Source of the DNA: an uncultured Alphaproteobacteria bacterium
Lineage (GTDB): Bacteria; Pseudomonadota; Alphaproteobacteria; HIMB59; GCA-002718135
Reading direction: 5' to 3'
DNA: 64,000 bases
Assembly (NCBI GenBank): GCA_902602695.1
Contig: CACKRO010000001.1
Span: 32,833 to 96,832 of the forward strand
The notes beneath the pieces were generated by a model. The model did no database searches, was not told the origin of the DNA, and saw nothing but the letters and a program-made list of their open reading frames with translations. Made by a program: the position numbers and the translations under genes. Numbering within the stretch: the stretch's first letter is position 1; each line of letters starts with the position of its first letter. This document shows positions 40,180 through 49,290 of the stretch, piece after piece.

Positions 40180-41883
40180 ATGGATAAATTTGTTTCTCAA
40201 ACTGAAACTTCTTTAAAAAAGAAGAAAAGACGTTGGACTCCAAAAGGAAGACAAGTCGAAGATAAATATTTAGATGAAGTTTCTAAATTGTTTCCAGGAT
40301 TAATATTTAAGCGAGATGAATTAATAGAATATTTGCATATATTACAGGATAAATTTGGTGTTTTGTATGATAAGCATCTGGTAGCTTTATCAACTATTAT
40401 TAACTTACCACTTTCTGAAATTTATGAAGTTGCAACTTTTTATGCTCACTTTAATATTGTCAAAGATAGTAAAGATTATAACCCAGTGAATGTTGTAAGG
40501 GTTTGTGAAAGTTTAACTTGTGAATTATTTGGAGCACATAAATTACTTCAAGATATAAAAAAATTAGAAAATAAAAATATAAAAGTCGTACCTGGGCCAT
40601 GTATGGGAAGATGCAATGTTGCTCCTACTGTTTGCGTAGGAAAAAATTATGTTGATGTGGCTAATTTTGATAAAGTTAAAAAAACAATCGATGAAAAGAA
40701 TTTTGAACCCTTCATTTCAGATTATACAAATTTATCTTCTTATAAAAAAAATGGAGGTTATGAAATTGCGAAAAAAATAAAAAATGGTGTTATCTCAAAA
40801 AAACAAGTTTTGGATTCATTAAATGATAGCGGCTTGAAAGGTAAGGGTGGGGCTGGATTTCCTACAGGAAAAAAATGGGAAATTGTTTCAAACTACAATG
40901 GTAAAAAATATGTTGCTGTTAATGGTGATGAAGGTGAACCAGGAACATTTAAAGATAGGTCATATTTAGAAAGTGATCCACATAGATTTTTAGAAGGAGC
41001 TTTAATTGCCTCCTATTTTATAAATGCTCAAAAAGTTTACATATATATGAGAGATGAATACCCAACAGTCATAAAAATTTTAATTGATGAAATAAATAAA
41101 ATGGAAGATGAAGAAATAATTCCCAAAGATTTTTTCATAGTAAGAAGAGGGGCTGGAGCGTATATTTGTGGAGAAGAGTCAGCAATGATTGAAAGTATTG
41201 AAGGCAAAAGAGGATTGCCAAGGCATAGACCGCCTTATGTGGCTGAAATTGGTTTATTTGGATGTCCTACTTTAACAAATAATTTAGAAACTCTTTTTTG
41301 GGTAAGAGATATAATTGAAAAAGGTGCAAAGTGGTTTGCTGAAAAGGGGTCCAATGGAAATAAAGGTTTTCATAGTTTTTCAGTATCTGGAAGAGTAAAG
41401 AACCCAGGAGTAAAAGTTGCCCCAGCAGGTATAACAATTCAACAATTAATTGATGAGTATTGTGATGGTATGGCAGATGGACATACTTTTAAAGGATATC
41501 TTCCGGGAGGTGCATCTGGAGGTATTCTTCCCGCTACCATGAATAATATTCCACTTGATTATGGATCGAAAGAATTAATGGATGCCGGATGTTTTTTAGG
41601 TTCAGCGGCAGTAGTTGTATTATCGGATCATGATAATATGAAAGATGTTGCACTTAATTTACTTAAATTTTTTGAAGAGGAAAGTTGTGGTCAATGTACA
41701 CCTTGCCGTTCCGGTACGGAGAAAACTGTTAAATTAATGCAAGAAAAAAATTGGAACAAGGAAAAATTAAAAGATTTAAGTGAAGTTATGGCTCAAGCAT
41801 CGATATGTGGTTTAGGACAAGCTGCAACAAACCCATTAAATTCTGTTTTAAAATATTTTAGCAATGAAATAACCTATGACTAA
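40180..41883 (+). CDS. NAD-dependent formate dehydrogenase, fused gamma-beta subunit (FdsG-FdsB)
   Basis: Passes electrons from the formate-oxidising subunit to NAD+. 567 residues combine two parts. Residues about 20-165 are NuoE/FdsG-like with a 2Fe-2S site (Cys109, Cys114, Cys141, Cys145). Residues about 190-567 are NuoF/FdsB-like with the NADH/FMN segment GLKGKGGAGFPTGKKW (218-233), NGDEGEPGTFKDR, and a 4Fe-4S site CGQCTPC (503-509) plus Cys543. In the Rhodobacter-type enzyme these are separate proteins; the fusion resembles HoxF. It overlaps fdsA by eight bases. An alternative label, hydrogenase diaphorase, is unlikely beside fdsA. Confidence 0.92.
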   Translation: MDKFVSQTETSLKKKKRRWTPKGRQVEDKYLDEVSKLFPGLIFKRDELIEYLHILQDKFGVLYDKHLVALSTIINLPLSEIYEVATFYAHFNIVKDSKDYNPVNVVRVCESLTCELFGAHKLLQDIKKLENKNIKVVPGPCMGRCNVAPTVCVGKNYVDVANFDKVKKTIDEKNFEPFISDYTNLSSYKKNGGYEIAKKIKNGVISKKQVLDSLNDSGLKGKGGAGFPTGKKWEIVSNYNGKKYVAVNGDEGEPGTFKDRSYLESDPHRFLEGALIASYFINAQKVYIYMRDEYPTVIKILIDEINKMEDEEIIPKDFFIVRRGAGAYICGEESAMIESIEGKRGLPRHRPPYVAEIGLFGCPTLTNNLETLFWVRDIIEKGAKWFAEKGSNGNKGFHSFSVSGRVKNPGVKVAPAGITIQQLIDEYCDGMADGHTFKGYLPGGASGGILPATMNNIPLDYGSKELMDAGCFLGSAAVVVLSDHDNMKDVALNLLKFFEEESCGQCTPCRSGTEKTVKLMQEKNWNKEKLKDLSEVMAQASICGLGQAATNPLNSVLKYFSNEITYD

Positions 41884-44629
41884 AGAGAAAACAAAATTTT
41901 ATTTAGACGAAAAGTTAGTTGAAGCAAATGGTGATGAAACTATTTGGCAAGTTGCAAATAGACTTGGAACAGAAATCCCACATTTATGTTATTCCGATAA
42001 ACCTGGCTATAGAGCAGATGGAAATTGTAGAGCATGTATGGTTGAAATTGAGGGAGAACATGTGTTGGCAGCATCTTGTATTAGAAAGCCAACCGATAGT
42101 ATGAAAGTAAAAACTTCTTCAGAAAAGGCTAAAAAATCTAGAGAGTTAGTTTTTGAATTACTTCTAGCAGACCAGCCAGAAAAAGAAATTGCTCATGATA
42201 ATAATTCTGATTTTTGGAAATGGATCGACAAAGTTGAAGTTAGAGAAAGTAGATTTCCAAAAAAAAATTCATGTCAAGCAGATGTTTCTCATCCAAGTAT
42301 GGCTGTAAATTTAGATGCATGCATCCAATGTAATCTCTGTGTAAGAGCATGCAGAGAAGTCCAGGTAAACGATGTGATCGGAATGGCATATCGAGGAGAA
42401 AATTCTAAAATTGTATTTGATTTTGATGATCCAATGGGTGACAGCACATGTGTGGCATGTGGTGAATGTGTACAAGCTTGTCCAACTGGAGCATTAATGC
42501 CGGCATCCATCGTAGATAAGGATGGTGTTGGCCACACTAAGGTAGATAAAAAAATTGATAGCGTTTGTCCTTATTGTGGTGTTGGTTGTCAGATAGAATA
42601 CAATGTAAAAGATAACAAAATTAAATACGTTAATGGTGTTGATGGTCCTGCCAACAAGAATAGATTATGCGTAAAAGGAAGATTTGGTTTTGATTATGTA
42701 AATAATCCAGAAAGACTTACAAAACCATTGATTAGAATTAAAAATAAACCAAAAGACTTACACCCAAGTATTAACTTTTCAAATATTCATGAATATTTTA
42801 AAGAAGTATCTTGGGATGAAGCTTTAGATTATGCAGCACAAGGATTTTTAAAACTTAAAAAACAAAGAAATGGCAAAAGTAATCTTGCAGGTTTTGGATC
42901 AGCTAAATGTTCAAATGAAGAGGCATATTTATTTCAAAAATTAATACGAACTGGTTTCAATACTAATAATGTTGATCATTGTACAAGACTTTGTCATGCG
43001 TCTTCTGTAGCTGCTCTATTGGAAACGATTGGTTCAGGAGCTGTTACTGCTCCATTCTATGAAGTTGAACATTCTGATGTGATAATAGTCATTGGTGCTA
43101 ATCCGACTGAAAACCATCCAGTAGCAGCAACTTTTTTTAAAAACGCTGCAAAAAAAGGTTCCAAATTAATTGTGATGGATCCTAGAGGTCATTCCTTAAA
43201 AAAACATGCAACTCATATGTTACAATTTAAATCAGGATCTGATGTTGCTCTCTTAAACTCAATAATGAATGTTATTGTTGAAGAAAATTTATTTAATTCT
43301 CAATACATTAAAAAACAAACTGAAGGATTTGAAAAATTAAGAAAACATTTAATGAATTATTCACCTGATATAATGGAAAATGAAACAGGTATTGATCCAG
43401 AGCTAATAAGAGAAGTTGCACGCTTATATGCCAGTACAAATAAGGGAATTATTTTCTGGGGGATGGGCATTTCTCAACATACACATGGTACCGACAATGC
43501 AAGATGTTTAATTTCTCTAGCTTTAATGACAGGAAATGTTGGAAAAAGAGGTTCTGGTTTGCATCCTTTGAGAGGACAAAATAATGTTCAAGGAGCATCT
43601 GATGCTGGTCTTATACCAATGATGTTCCCTGATTACCAATTAGTTGATAAAGATAATAATAAAGATTTTTTTGAAAAACTTTGGAACACTCCTTTAGATG
43701 ATAAAAAAGGTCTAACTGTTGTTGAAATTATGGACGCTATTCATGAGAATACAATTAAAGGTATGTATATACTTGGTGAAAATCCAGCAATGTCAGACCC
43801 TGATCTTAATCATGCAAGAGAATCTTTGCAAATGTTAGAGCATTTAGTTGTTCAAGATATTTTTTTAACTGAAACAGCAACATATGCGGATGTTATTTTC
43901 CCAGCTTCAGCATGGCCTGAAAAAAATGGAACAGTTACTAATACTAATAGACAAGTACAAATGGGAAGAAAAGCTTTAGACTCGCCAGGTCAAGCAAAAG
44001 AAGATTGGTGGATAACAAACGAACTTGGAAAAAGAATGGGTTTAAATTGGAAATATAAACATCCCAAAGAAATTTATGAAGAAATGTCACTAACAATGCC
44101 TTCATTAAACAATATATCTTGGGAAAGATTAGAAAATGAAAACTCTGTAACTTATCCAAGTAAATCTCTAACTACACCAGGAGAAGAAATTGTTTTTGGT
44201 GATAAATTTCCAAATGAAAATGGTAAAGGTAAATTTGTTCCAGCTAGTGTGACAGCACCAGATGAAGTACCTGATAAAGAATTTTCGATGATACTAACTA
44301 CAGGAAGGCAATTAGAGCATTGGCATACTGGAGCTATGACTAGAAAAGCGACAAATTTAGATGCTATTGAACCAGAAGCTTCAGTTTCAATATCACCTCA
44401 AGATATAATTAAAAATAATATGAAAGCTGGTGATAAAATAAAAGTTTCAACTAGAAGGGGTTCTATAGATATCAGAGTAAGGCAAGACAGGGCGGTTCCT
44501 GACGGGGTCATATTTATCCCATTTTGTTATAATGAGTCAGCCGCTAATCTTTTAACAAACCCAGCTTTAGATCCATATGGAAAAATTCCTGAATTTAAAT
44601 ATTGTGCAGCAAAAATTGAGAAGTTATAA
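41876..44629 (+). CDS. fdsA: NAD-dependent formate dehydrogenase alpha (catalytic) subunit
   Basis: A Mo/W-bis-MGD enzyme oxidising formate to CO2, 917 residues. In order: an N-terminal 2Fe-2S domain (CYSDKPGYRADGNCRACM and a later Cys), two 4Fe-4S ferredoxin sites (CIQCNLCVRAC, CVACGECVQACP), the cofactor-domain cluster CPYCGVGC, and the catalytic Cys in CTRLCHAS, so cysteine replaces selenocysteine. The NuoG-like His-Cys cluster motif between the first two domains is not seen (DQPEKEIAHDNNSDFWKW there). The C-terminal molybdopterin-binding domain includes TTGRQLEHWHTGAMTR. No fdsD gene follows. Confidence 0.94.
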   Translation: MTKEKTKFYLDEKLVEANGDETIWQVANRLGTEIPHLCYSDKPGYRADGNCRACMVEIEGEHVLAASCIRKPTDSMKVKTSSEKAKKSRELVFELLLADQPEKEIAHDNNSDFWKWIDKVEVRESRFPKKNSCQADVSHPSMAVNLDACIQCNLCVRACREVQVNDVIGMAYRGENSKIVFDFDDPMGDSTCVACGECVQACPTGALMPASIVDKDGVGHTKVDKKIDSVCPYCGVGCQIEYNVKDNKIKYVNGVDGPANKNRLCVKGRFGFDYVNNPERLTKPLIRIKNKPKDLHPSINFSNIHEYFKEVSWDEALDYAAQGFLKLKKQRNGKSNLAGFGSAKCSNEEAYLFQKLIRTGFNTNNVDHCTRLCHASSVAALLETIGSGAVTAPFYEVEHSDVIIVIGANPTENHPVAATFFKNAAKKGSKLIVMDPRGHSLKKHATHMLQFKSGSDVALLNSIMNVIVEENLFNSQYIKKQTEGFEKLRKHLMNYSPDIMENETGIDPELIREVARLYASTNKGIIFWGMGISQHTHGTDNARCLISLALMTGNVGKRGSGLHPLRGQNNVQGASDAGLIPMMFPDYQLVDKDNNKDFFEKLWNTPLDDKKGLTVVEIMDAIHENTIKGMYILGENPAMSDPDLNHARESLQMLEHLVVQDIFLTETATYADVIFPASAWPEKNGTVTNTNRQVQMGRKALDSPGQAKEDWWITNELGKRMGLNWKYKHPKEIYEEMSLTMPSLNNISWERLENENSVTYPSKSLTTPGEEIVFGDKFPNENGKGKFVPASVTAPDEVPDKEFSMILTTGRQLEHWHTGAMTRKATNLDAIEPEASVSISPQDIIKNNMKAGDKIKVSTRRGSIDIRVRQDRAVPDGVIFIPFCYNESAANLLTNPALDPYGKIPEFKYCAAKIEKL

Positions 44630-44636
44630 ATATTTT

Positions 44637-44759
44637 ATGATTAAAAAAACTTTGATAATTTTATTTTTTGTATTTATTCCAATAACTGCTTGCTCTACCT
44701 TAAGTGAAATTAATGAAAGAGTAAAAGGTGATGGAGTTCCTTATATTCCTGGGATTTAA
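44637..44759 (+). CDS. Small lipoprotein of 40 residues
   Basis: A short protein with a signal peptide (MIKKTLIILFFVFIP) ending in the lipobox ITAC (Cys19) and only 21 mature residues, STLSEINERVKGDGVPYIPG plus Ile. ATG at 44637 is seven bases after the fdsA stop. An upstream in-frame ATG at 44577 lies inside fdsA and is ignored. The short KGDGVPYIPG tail resembles the segment after the lipid anchor in some alphaproteobacterial BamB-like lipoproteins, but no larger domain follows. Function unknown; co-transcription with fdsA is possible. Confidence 0.6.
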   Translation: MIKKTLIILFFVFIPITACSTLSEINERVKGDGVPYIPGI

Positions 44760-44771
44760 CTTATAAAATTC

Positions 44772-44799
44772 TTGTCGAATTAATAATTTAATATAAATG
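44772..44799 (+). promoter_or_regulatory. Possible tRNA-Thr promoter
   Basis: TTGTCG (44772-44777) and TAAATG (44794-44799, spacer 16) precede the tRNA by about ten bases. A TATAAA two bases earlier is an alternative with 14-base spacing. Weak matches only. Confidence 0.3.
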
Positions 44800-44809
44800 C
44801 AAAATTAAT

Positions 44810-44885
<76 letters not shown>

Positions 44886-44897
44886 CCTTAATAAGAT

Positions 44898-45659
44898 TTA
44901 AGTTGAGTAAAACTGATATAAAGCAATCGATGTTGCATTAGAAACATTCAAACTATCAATTTCAAACTTTAAATTACTCTTAATATTTATTTGCATTATT
45001 TCATCACATTCCTTTTTTACTAATTCTCTAATACCTTTTCCTTCTGAACCAAAAACTAATACTGATTTTTGTGAAAAATTTAATTTTGAATTTTTATTTT
45101 TCAAACTGTCAAAACCATAAATCCAATAATTATTTTTTTTAAGAACAGAAATAGCTCTTCTTATATTTGTCACTCTAATATAATTTACAATTTCTGCAGC
45201 ACCAGAAGCTGTTTTATAAAGTGATGAAGTCAATTCTGGTGAATTATCTTTGCCAACAATAATTCCTGCACAATCAAATAATGCACATGATCTCATTATT
45301 GAGCCAATATTTTGAGGGTCAGTTACTTGATCTAAAATTAATATTACTGATTTTGATTTCTTACTTTCTACTTTTATAAATTCTTCTAAACTGGGCCTAG
45401 TAAAATCTTTTGTTTTTAGAACTATTCCCTGTGTAGTGTTCTCATTTCCAAATCTTCTTGTAAATTCATTTTGCTGAAGAATTGTAATTTTTTCTATTTT
45501 AGATTCATATTTTTTGAGCAAATTAATATGATTTTTACTAATTATAAGCTCAATATGCTCTCTTTTATCATTTTGGATGGCTGCTTTAACAGAATGTTGA
45601 CCAAAAATTGTATGAATTCCTTGATTTTTTTTAGATTGATTATTTCTAAACTTACTCAT
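44898..45659 (-). CDS. rlmB: TrmH/SpoU-family 23S rRNA 2'-O-ribose methyltransferase
   Basis: A SPOUT methyltransferase, 253 residues. The N-terminal substrate-binding part begins after IHTIFGQHSVKAAI, and the three C-terminal motifs are ILDQVTDPQNIGSIMRSC, VLVFGSEGKGI and IDSLNVSNATSIALYQF. RlmB-type methylation of G2251 in 23S rRNA is the most likely reaction; a tRNA target is possible. It lies between tRNA-Thr (convergent) and the tRNA-Tyr promoter (divergent), as in other Alphaproteobacteria. Confidence 0.9.
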   Translation of the reverse strand: MSKFRNNQSKKNQGIHTIFGQHSVKAAIQNDKREHIELIISKNHINLLKKYESKIEKITILQQNEFTRRFGNENTTQGIVLKTKDFTRPSLEEFIKVESKKSKSVILILDQVTDPQNIGSIMRSCALFDCAGIIVGKDNSPELTSSLYKTASGAAEIVNYIRVTNIRRAISVLKKNNYWIYGFDSLKNKNSKLNFSQKSVLVFGSEGKGIRELVKKECDEIMQINIKSNLKFEIDSLNVSNATSIALYQFYST

Positions 45660-45784
45660 GATATAATATCACAGATTTATCTAATTAATACAATCTAGAT
45701 ATGTACAAAATGTCATTTTTTGTCTAAAAGGCCGTTGCTTTTACGAGTATACGTATTTTGCAAGGGTGAAGTTGTTGTTTTAGA

Positions 45785-45811
45785 TTGACATATATACTAA
45801 TTTATTAGTAT
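45785..45811 (+). promoter_or_regulatory. Promoter of the tRNA-Tyr/tRNA-Gly/tuf transcript with internal dyad
   Basis: A consensus -35 TTGACA at 45785-45790 is followed by TAGTAT at 45806-45811 (spacer 15) as the best -10, about 20 bases before tRNA-Tyr. The dyad ACTAA...TTAGT (45796-45809) lies between them and could be an operator or chance AT-rich symmetry. Confidence 0.5.
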
Positions 45812-45829
45812 TGGCCAATTTCTTCAAAC

Positions 45830-45915
45830 GGAGGGGTGGTCGAGTGGTTAAAGGCAGCGGACTGTAAATCCGCCCGCGTGAGCGTACGTAGGTTCGAATC
45901 CTACCCCCTCCACCA
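45830..45915 (+). tRNA. tRNA-Tyr (anticodon GTA)
   Basis: A class II tRNA with long variable arm: acceptor GGAGGGG/CCCCTCC, anticodon stem-loop CGGACTGTAAATCCG, variable arm CCGCGTGAGCGTACG region and T arm GGTTCGAATCC; CCA is encoded. First gene of the tRNA-tuf transcript. Confidence 0.96.
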
Positions 45916-45973
45916 TTGTGGAGGTAACGGGATGAAAGCATTAAAGTGAGTGTGTGAAGCAGTCAGTTTAGTT

Positions 45974-46047
45974 GCGGGTGTAGCTTAGTGGTAAAGCTCC
46001 AGCCTTCCAAGCTGGCTACGAGGGTTCGATTCCCTTCACCCGCTCCA
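45974..46047 (+). tRNA. tRNA-Gly (anticodon TCC)
   Basis: Acceptor GCGGGTG/CACCCGC, anticodon loop CTTCCAA, T loop TTCGATT, discriminator T and encoded CCA. It lies 26 bases before tuf, the usual alphaproteobacterial arrangement. Confidence 0.96.
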
Positions 46048-46073
46048 TAACAAAATATTATTGGGGTAAAAAA

Positions 46074-47264
46074 ATGGCTAAAGCAAAATTCGAAAGAAAC
46101 AAACCGCATTGTAACATAGGTACTGTTGGTCATGTTGACCATGGTAAAACAACATTAACCGCTGCTATAACAAAAATATTAGCAGAGACAGGTGGAGCTG
46201 AATTTACAGATTATGCAAACATTGATAAAGCACCTGAGGAAAGAGAACGTGGTATCACAATATCTACCGCGCATGTTGAATATGAAACAGAGGCAAGACA
46301 TTATGCTCACGTAGATTGTCCTGGACACGCAGATTATGTTAAAAACATGATCACTGGCGCTGCTCAAATGGATGGAGGTATCTTAGTTGTTAACGCAGCT
46401 GATGGACCAATGCCTCAAACAAGAGAACACATACTTTTAGCAAGACAGGTAGGTGTACCTGCACTTGTTGTATACATGAACAAAGTTGATCAAGTAGATG
46501 ACAAAGAACTAATTGATCTAGTTGAAATGGAAATTAGAGAACTTTTAACATCTTATGAATTCCCTGGTGATACTATCCCAATCATTAAGGGTTCAGCTTT
46601 AGCAGCCTTAGAAGGTAGAGATGATGAAATTGGTAAAAACTCAATTATGGAATTAATGAAAGCAGTTGACGAACATATACCACAACCTAGCCGACCTGTT
46701 GATCAGCCTTTCTTAATGCCTGTTGAGGATGTATTTTCAATTTCTGGAAGAGGTACAGTTGTTACTGGAAGAATTGAACAAGGCCAAGTCAAAGTTGGAG
46801 AGGAGATTGAAATCTTAGGAATAAGAGAACCTCAAAAAACTACTTGTACTGGAGTTGAAATGTTTAGAAAACTTTTAGACTCTGGTGAAGCTGGAGACAA
46901 CGTTGGAGTTCTTCTTCGTGGCACAAAAAGAGAAGAAGTTGAGCGTGGTCAAGTATTAGCAAAACCTGGCTCAATAAAACCACATACGAAATTTAAAGCA
47001 GAAGCATATGTCTTAAAAAAAGAAGAAGGTGGAAGACACACTCCATTCTTTTCTAATTATAGACCTCAATTCTACTTTAGAACAACTGATGTAACTGGAA
47101 CTATTAAATTACCAGAGGGTACTGAAATGGTTATGCCTGGTGATAATATTGCGATGGAAGTAACTCTTTTATCTCCAATAGCCATGGATAAAGGTTTAAA
47201 ATTTGCAATAAGAGAAGGTGGTAGAACAGTTGGCGCTGGAGTTGTTGCTGAAATTATTGAATAG
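46074..47264 (+). CDS. tuf: Elongation factor Tu
   Basis: The GTPase delivering aminoacyl-tRNA to the ribosome, 396 residues, full length. Motifs are G1 GHVDHGKTT (near 19-27), G2 [10 protein letters not shown]3 DCPGH and G4 NKVD. It has a good Shine-Dalgarno (GGGG) before ATG. It is co-transcribed with upstream tRNAs and probably with tRNA-Trp and secE. This is the only tuf here: the second copy usual between fusA and rpsJ is absent, so the genome may have a single tuf. Confidence 0.98.
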   Translation: MAKAKFERNKPHCNIGTVGHVDHGKTTLTAAITKILAETGGAEFTDYANIDKAPEERERGITISTAHVEYETEARHYAHVDCPGHADYVKNMITGAAQMDGGILVVNAADGPMPQTREHILLARQVGVPALVVYMNKVDQVDDKELIDLVEMEIRELLTSYEFPGDTIPIIKGSALAALEGRDDEIGKNSIMELMKAVDEHIPQPSRPVDQPFLMPVEDVFSISGRGTVVTGRIEQGQVKVGEEIEILGIREPQKTTCTGVEMFRKLLDSGEAGDNVGVLLRGTKREEVERGQVLAKPGSIKPHTKFKAEAYVLKKEEGGRHTPFFSNYRPQFYFRTTDVTGTIKLPEGTEMVMPGDNIAMEVTLLSPIAMDKGLKFAIREGGRTVGAGVVAEIIE

Positions 47265-47305
47265 TTTTAGAGACCGCTTTATCAGTTAGCCAATACTTAC
47301 ATAAT

Positions 47306-47381
47306 AGGAGTGTAGCTCAACTGGTAGAGCACCGGTCTCCAAAACCGGGGGCTGCGGGTTCAAGTCCTGCCACTCCTGCCA
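47306..47381 (+). tRNA. tRNA-Trp (anticodon CCA)
   Basis: Acceptor AGGAGTG/CACTCCT, D arm GCTC...GAGC, anticodon loop TCTCCAAAA region with CCA, T loop TTCAAGT, discriminator G and encoded CCA. It lies between tuf and secE as in most proteobacteria. It reads UGG only, consistent with TGA being a stop. Confidence 0.96.
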
Positions 47382-47395
47382 AATAAATTAAAGTT

Positions 47396-47611
47396 ATGAA
47401 CATTGAAAAGAAAAAAACATCACCAGCTCTTTTTGTAAGACAAGTAAGACAAGAATTACAAAAAATAACCTGGCCTCAAAGAAGAGATACCTTCATCTCT
47501 TCGGCTATAGTAATATTGTTAATAATTTTATTTTCTTTATTTTTTCTTCTTACTGATCAAATTTGGTCATTCTCAATTAGGAAGATAATTGAAATAGGAT
47601 CGGGTTTTTAA
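47396..47611 (+). CDS. secE: Preprotein translocase subunit SecE
   Basis: A 71-residue single-helix SecE of the short bacterial type, part of the SecYEG channel. The amphipathic segment FVRQVRQELQKITWPQRRDT precedes one transmembrane helix (about 40-62). ATG is 14 bases after tRNA-Trp, and the stop overlaps nusG by one base. Confidence 0.95.
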   Translation: MNIEKKKTSPALFVRQVRQELQKITWPQRRDTFISSAIVILLIILFSLFFLLTDQIWSFSIRKIIEIGSGF

Positions 47612-48144
47612 TGAATAAGGCAAGATGGTACGTTCTTCATGCATACTCAGGGTATGAAAAAAAGGTTGCAGACAGTATTTTAGATCAAGCAACAAAACTT
47701 GGTGTCAATGAACATATTGAAGAAATATCAGTCCCTATTCAGAATATTGTCGAGGTTAAAAGAGGTGTAAGAGTTAATACTGAAAGAAAAATTTTTCCTG
47801 GATACATACTAATTAAGATGAGCTTAAATGATGATACTTGGCACATAATTAAAACAACACCTAAGCTTAGTGGTTTTTTAGGCAACAAAGGAAAACCTGT
47901 TCCTATTAGTAATGCTGAAGCAAAGAGAATTTCAGAACAAGTAGTTGATGGCGTTGAAAAATCTAGACCAGCTGTAATGTATGATGTTGGAGAACAAGTT
48001 AAAGTAATTGATGGGCCATTTGCTTCTTTTAATGGTGAAATCGAACAGATTGATGAAGATAAAGCAAGACTTAGAGTTGCGGTATCAATTTTTGGAAGAT
48101 CAACTCCTGTTGACTTAGAATATTCACAGGTAGAAAAGGTTTAA
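47611..48144 (+). CDS. nusG: Transcription termination/antitermination protein NusG
   Basis: An RNA-polymerase-binding factor, 177 residues. The N-terminal NGN domain begins WYVLHAYSGYEKKVA and includes FPGYILIKM, and the C-terminal KOW motif is GEQVKVIDGPFASFNGEI (about 126-143). It is coupled to secE and followed by the L11 gene three bases later. Confidence 0.97.
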   Translation: MNKARWYVLHAYSGYEKKVADSILDQATKLGVNEHIEEISVPIQNIVEVKRGVRVNTERKIFPGYILIKMSLNDDTWHIIKTTPKLSGFLGNKGKPVPISNAEAKRISEQVVDGVEKSRPAVMYDVGEQVKVIDGPFASFNGEIEQIDEDKARLRVAVSIFGRSTPVDLEYSQVEKV

Positions 48145-48147
48145 GTT

Positions 48148-48576
48148 ATGGCTAAAGAAATATTAGGATTAATTAAATTACAAATTCCAGCTGGAGGAGC
48201 AAATCCTTCTCCACCTGTTGGACCTGCACTTGGGCAAAGAGGTCTTAACATTATGGATTTTTGCAAAGCTTTCAATGATAAAACAAAAGATTTAGAAAAA
48301 GGCGCTCCAATTCCAGTTATTATAACTGCTTACAAAGATAGAAGTTTTGATTTTACTACAAAATTACCTCCGGTAAGTTATTATTTAAAAAAAGCTGCCA
48401 AAATAAAAAAAGGTAATTCAACTCCAGGAAGAAGTCTTGTTGGTAAAGTCTCAATGCAAGATATTGAAAAAATTGCAAAAGAAAAAATGAATGATTTAAA
48501 TGCTATAGATTTAAATGGTGCAATGAATATGGTTAAAGGATCTGCCGTTTCAATGGGAATGGAGGTAGTAAGTTAA
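48148..48576 (+). CDS. rplK: 50S ribosomal protein L11
   Basis: A GTPase-centre ribosomal protein, 142 residues. [28 protein letters not shown] at the N-terminus is diagnostic, and the C-terminal RNA-binding domain holds SMGMEV. It overlaps rplA by one base. Confidence 0.97.
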   Translation: MAKEILGLIKLQIPAGGANPSPPVGPALGQRGLNIMDFCKAFNDKTKDLEKGAPIPVIITAYKDRSFDFTTKLPPVSYYLKKAAKIKKGNSTPGRSLVGKVSMQDIEKIAKEKMNDLNAIDLNGAMNMVKGSAVSMGMEVVS

Positions 48577-49265
48577 TGAAAATTACAAAAAATAGAAAAA
48601 TTTTACTTAATAATTTTGATGCAGGTAAAGTTTATGAGCCACTAGAAGCTATAAAAATTTTAAAAGAGAAATCTTTTGTAAAGTTTAACGAGACAATAGA
48701 CATCTCTATTAATTTAGGGATTGATACCAATAAAACAGATCAAAATATTAAAGGTGTTATAAATCTTCCTAAAGGCTCAGGAAAAAAAGTTAAAGTGGCT
48801 GTCATTGCAAATCAAGATAAACTTGATGAAGCTAGAAGTAATGGTGCGGATATAGTGGGTAGTGAGGATTTAATTGAAACAATATCTAAATCTAAAATAG
48901 ATTTTGATATACTGATTGCAACTCCTGATATGATGCCAAAACTTGGTAAAGTTGCAAAAATATTAGGTCCAAAAGGTTTAATGCCAAACCCTAAGCTTGG
49001 AACAGTGACAAATGAAATTTCTAAATCAGTAAAAGATGCAAAATCTGGTCAGGTAAAATTTAAGAATGACAAATCAGGTATTGTGCATGCTGGTGTTGGT
49101 AAAATAGATTTTAGTGAAGAAGATTTGTTAGAAAATATTAAAACATTTTATTCTTCAGTGGTTAAAAGTAAACCTGAAACCACTAAGGGTTCTTTTATAA
49201 AAAAGGTTACCATAGCTTCAACTATGGGAATTGGATTAACTATTAATCAAGCTAGCTTGAGGTAA
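48576..49265 (+). CDS. rplA: 50S ribosomal protein L1
   Basis: An L1-stalk protein, 229 residues. GSEDLIETI, ATPDMMPKLGKVAKILGPKGLMPNPKLGTVT and KSGQVKFKNDKSGIVHAGVGK are conserved. It is followed by the 184-base structured leader of rplJ. In other bacteria L1 represses its own operon; no rplK leader is visible here because nusG ends three bases upstream. Confidence 0.97.
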   Translation: MKITKNRKILLNNFDAGKVYEPLEAIKILKEKSFVKFNETIDISINLGIDTNKTDQNIKGVINLPKGSGKKVKVAVIANQDKLDEARSNGADIVGSEDLIETISKSKIDFDILIATPDMMPKLGKVAKILGPKGLMPNPKLGTVTNEISKSVKDAKSGQVKFKNDKSGIVHAGVGKIDFSEEDLLENIKTFYSSVVKSKPETTKGSFIKKVTIASTMGIGLTINQASLR

Positions 49266-49290
49266 TTAATCCTATAAGATGATCTATGAT

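Noticed and set aside
42950..43010. Selenocysteine at the FdsA active site
   Set aside because: The catalytic position is a normal cysteine codon in CTRLCHAS; no in-frame TGA interrupts the gene.
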